64,000 nucleotides of DNA, from assembly GCF_023502235.1 (NCBI RefSeq), contig NZ_JAMFLY010000004.1, positions 164,406 through 228,405 of the forward strand, read 5' to 3'. Under the pieces are notes generated by a model, which had not been told where the DNA came from, made no database searches, and saw only the letters and a program-made list of their open reading frames with translations. Positions 16,815 through 25,880 of the stretch are shown here, one piece after another. This stretch comes from Flagellimonas myxillae (lineage in GTDB: Bacteria; Bacteroidota; Bacteroidia; Flavobacteriales; Flavobacteriaceae). The position numbers were made by a program, and so were the translations under genes. How positions within the stretch are numbered: the stretch's first letter is position 1; the number at the start of each line of letters is the position of its first letter.

Positions 16815-17843
16815 TTATGATTCACTGTGTTTGGCATAGTTTCGCCACTTTTCGATGCAATTGACCATGTCATCCGGCATTTCTGAATCGAAGCGCATAA
16901 ACTCCCCACTAACTGGGTGTTCGAACCCCAAAGTCTTGGCATGGAGGGCTTGTCTGGGCAGTATTTTGAATGCATTCTCCACAAATTGCTTATACTTGGT
17001 GAAGGTAGTGCCCTTTAAAATTTTATCCCCTCCATAACGCTCATCATTGAACAGGGTATGTCCAATATATTTCATGTGCACCCGAATCTGATGGGTCCTG
17101 CCCGTTTCCAATCTGCAGGAAATAAGGGTTACATAACCCAAGCGTTCCACGACTTTGTAGTGCGTTACTGCTTGCTTGCCTTGATCACCTTCAGGAAAAA
17201 CCATCATTTGAAGGCGATTTTTGGGATTCCTCGCTATATGACCCTCGACAATCCCTTCATCATCCGCAACATTGCCCCAGACCAAAGCCAAATATTCCCT
17301 TTCGCTGCTCTTATCAAAAAACTGCTTGGCCAGATGGGTCATCGCAGTTTCCGTCTTGGCAATAACCAGGAGACCGGAAGTGTCTTTATCAATCCGGTGT
17401 ACCAGTCCAGGCCGTTCGGAACTGTTTTTTGGCAGATGTTCAAAATGGTGAACCAGGGCATTGATCAAGGTCCCGGAATAATTTCCGTGTCCAGGATGTA
17501 CCACCATGCCTGCGGGTTTGTTCACAACCAAAAGTTCGTCATCCTCGTAAACGATGTCCAACGGTATGTCTTCCGGGGTCAGCAAAAACTCATAGGGTGG
17601 ATGCTCGAACATCACTTTTACCTGATCTCCCGCCTTTACCTTATAATTCTGCTTAACAATGGCATCATTGACCCATATATGGCCTTGCTTGGCGGCCTGT
17701 TGGATTTTGTTCCGGGTAGCGTTTTCAATAAAGTTCATCAAAAACTTGTCCACCCGCAGTGGCTCCTGTCCTTTGGAGGCCTCAAATTTGTAATGTTCAA
17801 AGAGTTCTTCCTGTGATAATTCAGGATTATCGGGAGTATCCAT
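16815..17843 (-). CDS. RluA/RluD family ribosomal pseudouridine synthase
   Basis: 342 aa. An N-terminal S4 domain (about 25-85: RVDKFLMNFIENATRNKIQQ) precedes the catalytic domain. The catalytic Asp sits in LVHRIDKDTSGLLVIAK. Other landmarks are NKPAGMVVHPGHGN, RLETGRTHQIRVH and RQALHAKTLGFEHP. Members make pseudouridines in 23S rRNA (RluD at 1911/1915/1917, RluC at 955 and others); RluD is most likely from domain layout but not proven. Two bases separate it from the PASTA-domain gene upstream. Confidence 0.9.
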   Translation of the reverse strand: MDTPDNPELSQEELFEHYKFEASKGQEPLRVDKFLMNFIENATRNKIQQAAKQGHIWVNDAIVKQNYKVKAGDQVKVMFEHPPYEFLLTPEDIPLDIVYEDDELLVVNKPAGMVVHPGHGNYSGTLINALVHHFEHLPKNSSERPGLVHRIDKDTSGLLVIAKTETAMTHLAKQFFDKSSEREYLALVWGNVADDEGIVEGHIARNPKNRLQMMVFPEGDQGKQAVTHYKVVERLGYVTLISCRLETGRTHQIRVHMKYIGHTLFNDERYGGDKILKGTTFTKYKQFVENAFKILPRQALHAKTLGFEHPVSGEFMRFDSEMPDDMVNCIEKWRNYAKHSES

Positions 17844-17845
17844 AT

Positions 17846-18433
17846 CTATTGGGATTCTGCCTTTATTCTGGCACTTCCGGGAATCTTCCCGTTCCCACAG
17901 ATCAATTCAATCTTGGAGGTTTTGGGCAATTTATCACCTGGTTTAATATGCTTCCCTTTGTGTTTTAACCCATAAACCATATCCAACCCAAGCTCATCCC
18001 TATAGGTAACCCGCTGTACCTCAAGACCTACGGCATGAAGCATGGTTCTTGCATTGCGCTGGGTAACCTGGATGATATCGGGTACGGTCACTTTTTTATA
18101 CCCCGAAGGGTTAACCGTGAAGTAAATTTTCCGATTGGCCTTTACTTTTATTCCTGCGGCCGGGTTTTGTTCCAAAATGGAAAACCTTGGATAATCCGGA
18201 TTGTAATTGGAAGAATCCAAAACCTGACTCCGCAACCCTGCTTTTTTTACCGCATCCCGCATCTCCATAACGGACATTCTGGAAAAATCAGGGACCTCCA
18301 CAAACTCCCCGTGATTGGTAGAGCTCTTGAGCCACTGTAAGGTTAAAAATACCAATAGCACCACGACCCCTAGGGCCAATGCCAATTGAATTAAAAATAC
18401 CTTGCTTTTTAAAAAGCTCAAAAAATGTTTCAT
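17846..18433 (-). CDS. PASTA domain membrane protein
   Basis: 195 aa from ATG 18433. A longer open frame reaches 18760 but crosses the divergent ddl gene and lacks a signal, so it is rejected. A short cytosolic start (MKHFLSFLKSK) is followed by one transmembrane segment (about 12-34) and two or more PASTA units: FVEVPDFSRMSVMEMRDAVK with VLEQNPAAG-type end, and VTVPDIIQVTQRNARTML with HIKPGDKLPK. PASTA domains bind peptidoglycan or beta-lactams. Its location next to ddl and a ribosomal modification gene suggests a cell-wall role, though no kinase or PBP domain is attached. Confidence 0.88.
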   Translation of the reverse strand: MKHFLSFLKSKVFLIQLALALGVVVLLVFLTLQWLKSSTNHGEFVEVPDFSRMSVMEMRDAVKKAGLRSQVLDSSNYNPDYPRFSILEQNPAAGIKVKANRKIYFTVNPSGYKKVTVPDIIQVTQRNARTMLHAVGLEVQRVTYRDELGLDMVYGLKHKGKHIKPGDKLPKTSKIELICGNGKIPGSARIKAESQ

Positions 18434-18511
18434 GTACCTAGCCTTGTGTGAACAAATATAGGAAAGCCAGTCATTTTTATTTACTTTGGCCTTGCCATAT
18501 TCGACAAACCG

Positions 18512-19486
18512 ATGAAAAAAAACATTGCCATAATAATGGGTGGCTACTCGAGCGAGTACGAAATCTCCATAAAAAGCGGCAAGGTGGCCCATGAATTTTT
18601 GGACGGCCCCAAATACAACGCATATCCCATTATTGTCACAAAGGAAAAGTGGGTGCTTATCGGAGAAAATGATCAGGAATTCCCGGTGGATAAATCCGAT
18701 TTTAGCATTGCACCCAAAGGAATAAAAATCCATTTCGACTGTGTATTCAATGCCATCCATGGCACTCCCGGGGAAGATGGACTCCTACAGGCATATTTTG
18801 AGTTATTGGGCATACCGCAAACTTCCTGCAATCATTATCAAGCTGCACTTACCTTTAACAAAAGAGATTTATTGAGTACACTAAAGCCATACGGCGTACC
18901 CTGTGCAACTTCTTATTTTTTGAACAAGGGAGACAACATTGATCGGGCCCAAATTGTTGAAAAGGTAGGTCTACCTTGTTTTGTTAAGGCCAATAGGGCC
19001 GGGAGCAGCTATGGAATCAGTAAGGTTCACCGGCAGGAAGAGCTTCAAGCCGCGATTACAAAAGCATTTGCGGAAGACGATGAAATTATCATCGAATCGT
19101 TTTTGGACGGCACAGAGGTATCCGTTGGGGTCATTACCTATCAGAATGCGGTAAAGGTGCTCCCCATTACCGAAATTGTAACTGAAAATGACTTCTTTGA
19201 CTATGAAGCCAAATACATGGGAAAATCCCAGGAAATAACCCCCGCTAGAATTTCGGAAACGCAGCAAGCCAAGGTGACAGAACTTGCGGCGTTTATCTAC
19301 AAAACCCTGGGGCTTAAAGGCTATACACGAAGCGAGTTTATTTTTATAGGAGATGAGCCACACCTTTTGGAAGTGAACACCACACCCGGTCTTACTAAAG
19401 AAAGTATCTTGCCCCAACAGGCCCAAGTGGCCGGTATAAGTTTGGAACAATTGTTCAGCAGTGCCGTTGAGGAGGCGTTACGCTAG
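18512..19486 (+). CDS. ddl: D-alanine--D-alanine ligase
   Basis: 324 aa ATP-grasp enzyme making the D-Ala-D-Ala dipeptide of peptidoglycan. Seen: IIMGGYSSEYEISIKSG (start), NAIHGTPGEDGLLQAYFELL, LPCFVKANRAGSSYGISKV, IIESFLDGTEVSVGV, GYTRSEFIFIGDEPHLLEVN and TTPGLTKESILPQQA. It reads divergently from the PASTA gene, 78 bases apart. coaD follows 31 bases downstream. Confidence 0.96.
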   Translation: MKKNIAIIMGGYSSEYEISIKSGKVAHEFLDGPKYNAYPIIVTKEKWVLIGENDQEFPVDKSDFSIAPKGIKIHFDCVFNAIHGTPGEDGLLQAYFELLGIPQTSCNHYQAALTFNKRDLLSTLKPYGVPCATSYFLNKGDNIDRAQIVEKVGLPCFVKANRAGSSYGISKVHRQEELQAAITKAFAEDDEIIIESFLDGTEVSVGVITYQNAVKVLPITEIVTENDFFDYEAKYMGKSQEITPARISETQQAKVTELAAFIYKTLGLKGYTRSEFIFIGDEPHLLEVNTTPGLTKESILPQQAQVAGISLEQLFSSAVEEALR

Positions 19487-19517
19487 AAAATCTGTATTTT
19501 TAAACAAACAACAGGCC

Positions 19518-19976
19518 ATGAGACGTGCTATATTTCCAGGTTCTTTTGATCCCCTAACCTTGGGGCATTACGACATCATCCAAAGGGGGATAACCCTTTT
19601 TGACGAGTTGTTGATCGCTATAGGAATCAATGCGGATAAAAAATACATGTTCTCCCTGGAAGAGCGTACCAAATTTATAGAACAGGCCTTTAAACACGAG
19701 CCCAAAATCAAAGTAGTCACTTATGAAGGGCTTACGGTGGATTTTTGCAAAAAGGTGAATGCCGATTTTATCTTAAGAGGGCTTCGCAACCCGGCCGATT
19801 TTGAATTTGAAAAGGCTATTGCCCATACCAACCGCCAACTATCGGAGATTGAGACAGTATTCTTGCTAACCTCTTCGGGTAAATCGTATATCAGTTCTTC
19901 CATAGTTCGGGACGTAATTCGGAATGGGGGTGATTTTTCCGGCTTGGTGCCCGATACGGTTAAGGTTAGTGATTAA
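19518..19976 (+). CDS. coaD: Phosphopantetheine adenylyltransferase
   Basis: 152 aa from ATG 19518 (MRRAIFPGSFDPLTLGHYD); an in-frame upstream start at 19461 lies within ddl and is unlikely. The nucleotidyltransferase motif GSFDPLTLGHYD (T/HxGH) and the C-terminal YISSSIVRDVI (ISSxxVR) are clear, as is FILRGLRNPADFEFE. The enzyme adenylates 4'-phosphopantetheine in coenzyme A synthesis. Confidence 0.95.
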   Translation: MRRAIFPGSFDPLTLGHYDIIQRGITLFDELLIAIGINADKKYMFSLEERTKFIEQAFKHEPKIKVVTYEGLTVDFCKKVNADFILRGLRNPADFEFEKAIAHTNRQLSEIETVFLLTSSGKSYISSSIVRDVIRNGGDFSGLVPDTVKVSD

Positions 19977-20156
19977 GATTTCTAACTTTCCAGAGGCCGC
20001 TACTTACGCTCCATCCACCCTACCTTTAATCCCATTCATCGAAGAAACCACATATTTTCATCGATTCACAACAATTACTCTTTCGAGAAGGTTAATACTT
20101 ATATTTTAGTGGGAAATTTCTTATAAAATCAATAACCCCAAATCTTCCCCCTAATT

Positions 20157-21995
20157 TTGAAAACTACCAAAACCCTACACCATCAGTATATACTGAAGCA
20201 ACTTCCCACGGCTACGGCCTTAGTGGGAATGGATACGGTATTGATCAGCGCTTCCGATTCGTGGCATGCCATTTTTGACACCGAGTCCAAGTTGGCTAAA
20301 CCCATACATACCTATTATAGCGGTCATGAGAACATAACCCAAAATCAGCTAAAGAAAAATTTGTTTGAGAGTCAGGAAAAGACTCTCCGCCATAAAAAAT
20401 TAGCGGATGGCAAGGAACAATGGTTCAACAGCAGTTGTTCTCCCTGGTTTGACGAAGATGAAAATCAATTGGGCTTTATCATTCAAACCAAAGAGATTAC
20501 TAATTTGGTGGCACAAGAAGAGGAATTAAAACGAACAACCTCTCATTTAAAAGCCACTGCTGAAATTGCTAAAATTGGAAGCTGGGAATACGATTTGGTC
20601 ACTGAGGAACTCCATTGGTGCGAAGAGACCAAGAAAATACACCAAGTAGAGCCCGACTATAAGCCTACAATTAGTGAGGGCATAAATTTTTACAAGCAAG
20701 GATATAGCAGAAACCGAATTTCAATGCTTTTCCATAAAATATTGGAAAATGGCTCCTCATATCATGAAAAATTGATAATCATTACCAACAAGGGTGAAGA
20801 AAGATGGGTTGCCGCAGCGGGCAAGGCCATTCGCAAAAATGGGGAAATTATCAAAATCTTTGGCACCTTCCAAGATATACACGAACAGGTGATGGCAGAT
20901 AAAAAAATTAGGGAAAGTGAACAATTGCTCACCACCTTAATTGACAATTTACCCATCAATGTATTTGTAAAGGACAAGGACTCCAGAAAAATTTTGGTCA
21001 ATAAAGCCGAATGCGAATATTTGGGTACCACCCCGGATACCCTCTTGGGCAAAACCGATTTTGACCTCTATGATAAGGCGGTGGCCCAAATCTCAAGAGA
21101 CGAGGATTTGGAAGTGATGCGTACCTTGGAACCTATGTTGGCCAGGGAAACCATTAATGTTAGAAAGGATGGAAGCTCCACCAATTTCCTGACCTCCAAG
21201 ATTCCAATTTTGGACCTAAACGGAAAGTCCAATGGGCTCATAGGAATGAGCATGGACATTACCCATATCAAACAAAAGGAGGAACAACTCCATAATTTGA
21301 TCAACGTAACGGCCATACAAAACAAAAAGCTTATCAATTTTGCCCATATCGTTTCGCACAACCTCCGATCTCATACAGCCAACTTCTCGATGCTATTGGA
21401 TTTTCTGATCAGGGAAACCGAAGAAAAGGAAAAACAACGCATCATGAAGATGTTGTTCCACGCTTCTGACAATCTTCTGGACACGTTGGAGAACCTCAAC
21501 GAAGTGGTAGATATCAGCACCAATGTCAATTTGGATAAAAAATCCCTGAACCTGGGTGAAAACATCACCAAAATGCAGCAGAACCTTTCAGCCTTTCTCG
21601 AAGAAAATCAAGTGGAATTCGAAAACTTTATTCCAGATGATCTTATGGTGTTAAGCGTTCCTGCCTACTTGGAAAGTATTCTGCTAAATCTTGTGACCAA
21701 TGCCGTAAAATACAGACATCCGGATAGGACTCCTAAAGTTGAGCTTAGGGCGATAAAACAAGAAAAGCATCTGTTATTCAGCGTTACGGACAATGGGTTG
21801 GGAATAGATCTGGAACGGTACGGGAAAAAGATTTTTGGGATGTACAAAACCTTCCACAACAACAAGGATGCCCGAGGACTCGGACTTTATATCATAAAAA
21901 ACCAAATTGAGGCCATGGACGGTAGTATTTCCGTAAACAGTGAAGTGGATAAAGGCACTACCTTCAACGTATATTTTAATGAAAAAATTGAATAG
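20157..21995 (+). CDS. Multi-PAS sensor histidine kinase (soluble)
   Basis: 612 aa starting from TTG 20157; the nearest ATG (20229) would cut the first PAS domain. No signal peptide or membrane segment is visible, so it is cytosolic. Three PAS-like regions: about 15-125, 130-245 (IAKIGSWEYDLVTEEL, GTFQDIHEQ) and 255-375 (LIDNLPINVFVKDKDS, IGMSMDITHIKQ). The phosphoacceptor is His401 in FAHIVSHNLRSHTANF, a flavobacterial variant of the H-box. HATPase motifs follow: LLNLVTNAVKYRHP, SVTDNGLGIDLE and GLGLYIIKNQIE. Overlaps the response regulator gene by 17 bases. Confidence 0.88.
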   Translation: MKTTKTLHHQYILKQLPTATALVGMDTVLISASDSWHAIFDTESKLAKPIHTYYSGHENITQNQLKKNLFESQEKTLRHKKLADGKEQWFNSSCSPWFDEDENQLGFIIQTKEITNLVAQEEELKRTTSHLKATAEIAKIGSWEYDLVTEELHWCEETKKIHQVEPDYKPTISEGINFYKQGYSRNRISMLFHKILENGSSYHEKLIIITNKGEERWVAAAGKAIRKNGEIIKIFGTFQDIHEQVMADKKIRESEQLLTTLIDNLPINVFVKDKDSRKILVNKAECEYLGTTPDTLLGKTDFDLYDKAVAQISRDEDLEVMRTLEPMLARETINVRKDGSSTNFLTSKIPILDLNGKSNGLIGMSMDITHIKQKEEQLHNLINVTAIQNKKLINFAHIVSHNLRSHTANFSMLLDFLIRETEEKEKQRIMKMLFHASDNLLDTLENLNEVVDISTNVNLDKKSLNLGENITKMQQNLSAFLEENQVEFENFIPDDLMVLSVPAYLESILLNLVTNAVKYRHPDRTPKVELRAIKQEKHLLFSVTDNGLGIDLERYGKKIFGMYKTFHNNKDARGLGLYIIKNQIEAMDGSISVNSEVDKGTTFNVYFNEKIE

Positions 21996-22392
21996 TATTT
22001 ATATTATAGATGATGACCCCATCACTGTTTTTGGTATAAATAAAATGTTGAAGACCATCACAACATGTAGGGACATCACTGACTTTGAAAATGGAAGACT
22101 TGCCCTAGAAGGCCTAAAACAGCGAATCCACCAAAATCTACCCTGTCCAGAGGTTATTTTTTTGGACATAAACATGCCCATCATGGACGGATGGGAGTTT
22201 TTGGACGAGCTGGTTTCCTTGGATATCAAGGAGAGAATCATCATCAACGTGATTACCTCCTCCATTGACCCTATAGATTATAAAAGATGGAACGAATTCA
22301 GGCTCAAGTGCTGGCATTACCTCAATTTTAAGAACAAACCACTCTATAAAATAGAGGCTACAGACCTTACAAGGGTACATTTGGCCTCATAA
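21979..22392 (+). CDS. Single-domain response regulator
   Basis: 137 aa from ATG 21979 (MKKLNSIYIIDDDPITVFG). A CheY-like receiver: IIDDDPI acid pocket, VIFLDINMPIMDGWEFL with the phospho-acceptor Asp, and VITSS as the conserved Ser/Thr. The usual switch Lys is less obvious in the C-terminal HYLNFKNKPLYKIE. There is no output domain. It overlaps the kinase gene by 17 bases on the same strand, so the two almost certainly form a cognate pair, with output through protein-protein contact or a phosphorelay. Confidence 0.88.
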   Translation: MKKLNSIYIIDDDPITVFGINKMLKTITTCRDITDFENGRLALEGLKQRIHQNLPCPEVIFLDINMPIMDGWEFLDELVSLDIKERIIINVITSSIDPIDYKRWNEFRLKCWHYLNFKNKPLYKIEATDLTRVHLAS

Positions 22393-22436
22393 GCATAATA
22401 TTCCGTACTTTTAGAGTTCTGTAATGGGGTTAGACC

Positions 22437-24242
22437 ATGCATGTTTTAAATCAGACCAAATCCAACTGTAGGCCCTTAATTTTTTTATTTGCCTTGACAT
22501 TGTTGCTGTCCTGTGAGACCGCCACGGAGGACAAAGTTCCTACCTATGAAACTTTCTATGAAAAGTCCAAGGGTACGGAAACCGCTACCTATCAAGAAAC
22601 CATTGAATTTTATATTGGATTGGCCAAGGATTTTCCAGAAATCAATGTACAGACCATTGGAGAAACGGATAGTGGGTATCCACTGCACTTGGTAACCTTT
22701 AATCCTGATGGGGATTTCAATTTTGAACATGTGAGGGCCGAAAAGGCCACCGTATTGATTAATAATGGCATACATCCTGGCGAAAGCGATGGAATTGATG
22801 CCACCATGATGCTGTTCAGGGATTTGGCAATCGGTAAAATGGAATCCCCAAAAAATGTGGTTTTGGCAACCATTCCCATATACAATATTGGTGGAGCGTT
22901 GCAGCGTAACTCTACTACCAGGGTAAATCAAAACGGACCAGTGCACTACGGTTTTAGAGGCAATGCCAGAAATTATGACCTGAATCGGGATTTTGTGAAA
23001 ATGGACACCAAAAATGCCAAGACCTTCGCGCAAATCTTCCATTTGGTAAAACCTGACGTTTTTGTGGACAACCACGTGAGCAATGGTGCAGACTACCAAT
23101 ATATCTTGACCCATCTCTTCACACAACACAACAAACTTGGTGGCAAACTCGGAAAATATCTTGAAGAGGTACTCCGTCCCCAACTTGAGGAATCCTTGGC
23201 CGATAAAGATTGGGATATTACTCCCTATGTGAACGTTTTTAATCGCCCACCTGAATTGGGCTTTAGCCAGTTTATGGACCATCCACGATATTCCACAGGC
23301 TACACCACACTTTGGAACACCTTGGGCATGATGGTGGAAACCCACATGCTAAAACCCTATGAACAGCGCGTGGAAGGTACTTACGAGCTCATGGAAAGTA
23401 TGATCTCCATAGTGGAAAAGGAGTACAAGACCATTAAAAAATTGCGTGAGGAAACCGCCCATGAGAATCTTGAGCTTGAAAAATACCATTTCAATTGGCA
23501 GGTAGATAGGGACAAGGGTTCCGCACTCCAGTTCAAAGGATACGAAGCAGCGCAACCCCAAAGTGAAATTACCGGTCATCCCAGGCTGCAGTATCAACGC
23601 GACAAGCCCTTTACCAAAGAAACTACCTACCACAATCATTTTTTTCCAGTAGATACCATTACGGTACCAGCGGCGTATATCATTCCCAAAAGTTGGATAG
23701 GTATCTTGGAGCGATTGGAGGCCAATGGGATAGATTATTTTGAATTGGGGGAGAATATCTCGGAACAACTGGAAACCTATACTATCTCAAGCTATGAAAC
23801 ACGTCAATCCCCCTATGAAGGTCATTATCCGCACTACAACACCATAGTGGAACAACGCTTGGAACAAGTACAATTGATGTCCGGTGACCTAGTGGTCCCC
23901 ACAAATCAAGAGGGGGTGCGCTATTTGCTTGAAACCTTGGAACCGCAAGCGGATGATTCCTTCTTCAACTGGAATTTTTTCGATACGGTACTTCAGCAAA
24001 AAGAAGGGTTTTCTCCTTATGTCTTTGAGGACCTGGCTTTGGAGATATTACAAAAAGATTCTGTGCTCCGGACTAATTTCTTGGCGAAAAAAGAATTGGA
24101 TGAAGAGTTTGCCCAGAATTGGTATGCCCAATTGGATTGGGTGTTTCAGCGGTCAAAATATCGAGAAAAACCCTTTTTAAGATATCCTATCTATAGGATT
24201 GCAAAGGGAAGTAAGGCCGAAGATCTTATTCCGAAGGAATAA
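22437..24242 (+). CDS. M14 family zinc carboxypeptidase-like lipoprotein
   Basis: 601 aa. A lipoprotein signal ends LTLLLSCET (lipobox LLSC). The M14 fold starts about residue 40: FYIGLAKDFPEINVQTIGET, INNGIHPGESDGID (HxxE zinc site), RNYDLNRDFVKMDTKN (NxxR/D) and VFVDNHVSNGADYQYI with a zinc-ligand His. The catalytic Glu is probably in GMMVETHMLKP. A roughly 250-residue C-terminal extension carries no recognised domain. Substrate unknown, probably periplasmic peptides. Its last 17 bases overlap the convergent NUDIX gene through a palindrome. Confidence 0.88.
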   Translation: MHVLNQTKSNCRPLIFLFALTLLLSCETATEDKVPTYETFYEKSKGTETATYQETIEFYIGLAKDFPEINVQTIGETDSGYPLHLVTFNPDGDFNFEHVRAEKATVLINNGIHPGESDGIDATMMLFRDLAIGKMESPKNVVLATIPIYNIGGALQRNSTTRVNQNGPVHYGFRGNARNYDLNRDFVKMDTKNAKTFAQIFHLVKPDVFVDNHVSNGADYQYILTHLFTQHNKLGGKLGKYLEEVLRPQLEESLADKDWDITPYVNVFNRPPELGFSQFMDHPRYSTGYTTLWNTLGMMVETHMLKPYEQRVEGTYELMESMISIVEKEYKTIKKLREETAHENLELEKYHFNWQVDRDKGSALQFKGYEAAQPQSEITGHPRLQYQRDKPFTKETTYHNHFFPVDTITVPAAYIIPKSWIGILERLEANGIDYFELGENISEQLETYTISSYETRQSPYEGHYPHYNTIVEQRLEQVQLMSGDLVVPTNQEGVRYLLETLEPQADDSFFNWNFFDTVLQQKEGFSPYVFEDLALEILQKDSVLRTNFLAKKELDEEFAQNWYAQLDWVFQRSKYREKPFLRYPIYRIAKGSKAEDLIPKE

Positions 24243-24831
24243 ACCAGTCCTCGAACAAGATTTTGATATTGTGGTACGAGTTTTCCAAAGCTTTCTTGGT
24301 TTTCTTGGGGCCTTTCCACTTTACCTTTAAAATGCCCTCAGCTTGTTGCCCCACCAATTTTCCGGAATAGCTTGTGCTCATCCGAAACCAATGCACCTGT
24401 TTTAGTCGGTATTCCCCGCTCCTTTTAAAAACATGATATGTGGTTCGCAGGAACTTTTCGATGATCAAACCCTTGACACCAGTTTCCTCCTCAACCTCCC
24501 GGATTGCAGCTTTTTCAATGGATTCTCCTTTATCAACCTTGCCTTTGGGCAGGTCCCATTTTCCATTTCTAAAGATAAAAAGCACTTTGTCTTTGGGGTT
24601 GGTAACAAAACCTCCGCCAGCAACCACCACGGGAATCTTGTGCATAAAAACGTCCAAAATTTTCTCCTCATCAGGGTGGTAAATGTATGCTTCCTTGAGC
24701 CTGCCCTTTGACAACGAATCTATGGCCATTAAAATGGAATCCCCATCCAGCGAAAAGAGATTTCCATTGGTGTTGTCTTGACGCTCATTTGTTAAGATCA
24801 GAGGAGACTCATTAACAAAAACTTTATACAT
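24226..24831 (-). CDS. NUDIX hydrolase
   Basis: 201 aa from ATG 24831 (MYKVFVNESPLIL); the longer frame to 24954 crosses the start of pyrE and is rejected. An N-terminal domain (about 1-60) precedes the NUDIX domain, which starts IPVVVAGGGFVTN and has the Nudix box GKVDKGESIEKAAIREVEEETG (GX5EX7REUXEEXGU intact). It hydrolyses nucleoside diphosphates linked to another moiety; substrate unknown. The divergent pyrE start is only 7 bases away, so promoters must overlap the genes. Confidence 0.9.
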   Translation of the reverse strand: MYKVFVNESPLILTNERQDNTNGNLFSLDGDSILMAIDSLSKGRLKEAYIYHPDEEKILDVFMHKIPVVVAGGGFVTNPKDKVLFIFRNGKWDLPKGKVDKGESIEKAAIREVEEETGVKGLIIEKFLRTTYHVFKRSGEYRLKQVHWFRMSTSYSGKLVGQQAEGILKVKWKGPKKTKKALENSYHNIKILFEDWFIPSE

Positions 24832-24834
24832 TTG
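24827..24834 (+). promoter_or_regulatory. -7 element of pyrE overlapping the NUDIX start codon
   Basis: TAcaTTTG is an exact -7 consensus ending 4 bases before the pyrE ATG (24839) and overlapping the NUDIX ATG at 24829-24831 on the opposite strand. No convincing TTG lies 17-23 bases upstream. If it is used, the pyrE mRNA would be leaderless or nearly so. Confidence 0.4.
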
Positions 24835-24838
24835 CGCA

Positions 24839-25477
24839 ATGGTTTTAAACAAGGATACTGCCAAAAAAACAGCCGAGCTTTTGCTGCAAATTAATGCAAT
24901 AAAGTTGGAACCAGAAAATCCATTTACGTGGGCTTCTGGTTGGAAATCTCCCATCTACTGTGACAATAGAGTAATGCTTTCCTATCCTGAAATCAGGAAT
25001 TTTGTGCGGCAGGAAATGGCCAAGCAAGTTACTGCACTTTACGGAAAGCCCGATGCGATTGCCGGGGTGGCCACCGGAGCCATTGGTATCGGAATGTTGG
25101 TGGCAGATGCCTTGGACCTCCCTTTTGTTTATGTGAGGCCAGAACCAAAATCGCACGGAAGACAAAACCAAATAGAAGGCCATTTGGGTGCCGGCAAATC
25201 CGTGGTGGTCATTGAAGACCTGATAAGTACGGGAAAGAGTAGTCTAAACGCGGTAAGGGCATTACGCTCCCATGGTGCGGACGTCAAAGGAATGATCGCC
25301 GTTTTCACCTACGGATTTTCGCTGGCTGATGTTAACTTTGCCGAAGAAAAAGTGGCCCTGCACACGCTATCGGACTATGACCACTTGATTGAGCAGGCCT
25401 CCGATATCAGTTACATTAAAGAATCACAAATGCAAACCTTATTGCAGTGGAAATCCAATCCACAGCAATGGAAATAA
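24839..25477 (+). CDS. pyrE: Orotate phosphoribosyltransferase
   Basis: 212 aa. It makes OMP from orotate and PRPP in pyrimidine synthesis. Seen: FTWASGWKSPIYCDNR, IAGVATGAIGIGMLVADAL, YVRPEPKSHGRQNQIEG (catalytic flexible loop) and VVVIEDLISTGKSSLNAV, the PRPP-binding motif. It lies divergently from the NUDIX gene with 7 bases between and is followed after 9 bases by an SRPBCC-fold gene. Confidence 0.96.
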   Translation: MVLNKDTAKKTAELLLQINAIKLEPENPFTWASGWKSPIYCDNRVMLSYPEIRNFVRQEMAKQVTALYGKPDAIAGVATGAIGIGMLVADALDLPFVYVRPEPKSHGRQNQIEGHLGAGKSVVVIEDLISTGKSSLNAVRALRSHGADVKGMIAVFTYGFSLADVNFAEEKVALHTLSDYDHLIEQASDISYIKESQMQTLLQWKSNPQQWK

Positions 25478-25486
25478 CCTCAATGT

Positions 25487-25879
25487 ATGCACATAGAAGT
25501 ACCTAAAAAAAAGATGGGCAAAAGTGCCCAGGAAGTTTTTGAATTTTTGACCGATATAAAAAACTTTGAGACCTTAATGCCCGATAATATCGACAAGTTT
25601 GAGATATTGGATGAAATCACCTTCCGATTTGCCCTAAAGGGAATGCCAGAAATCGTGTTGCGCTTAAAGGAGCAGACTCCACATGAAAAAGTGGTATTGG
25701 GTGCTGCTAGCGATAAACTTCCCTTTACATTAACAGGAGCAATTGAAGCCCTAGGGGAATCCGAAAGCGAAGTTGGACTTAGTTTTGAAGGTGAGTTCAA
25801 TGCCATGATGGCCATGATGATCAAAGGCCCCATTACCAACTTCATGGAAACGCTTTCCACCAATATGGATAGGATTTAG
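25487..25879 (+). CDS. SRPBCC family protein
   Basis: 130 aa with the START/SRPBCC helix-grip pattern: KSAQEVFEFLTDIKNFETLMPD at the N-terminus and a long C-terminal helix (MIKGPITNFMETLSTNMDRI). Family members bind hydrophobic ligands or polyketides; no catalytic residues can be pointed out. It lies 9 bases after pyrE and ends one base before the convergent birA gene. Confidence 0.8.
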   Translation: MHIEVPKKKMGKSAQEVFEFLTDIKNFETLMPDNIDKFEILDEITFRFALKGMPEIVLRLKEQTPHEKVVLGAASDKLPFTLTGAIEALGESESEVGLSFEGEFNAMMAMMIKGPITNFMETLSTNMDRI

Positions 25880-25880
25880 G

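Noticed and set aside
17058..17816. 252-codon plus-strand frame opposite the pseudouridine synthase gene
   Set aside because: The minus-strand gene has S4 and catalytic motifs; the plus frame reads as its shadow.
18434..18760. Upstream extension of the PASTA gene frame
   Set aside because: It crosses the start of the divergent ddl gene, encodes no signal peptide and the ATG at 18433 begins a good membrane segment.
22485..23345. 286-codon antisense frame in the M14 gene
   Set aside because: It is opposite a gene with clear zinc motifs, and its protein shows no recognisable domain or composition of a real protein.
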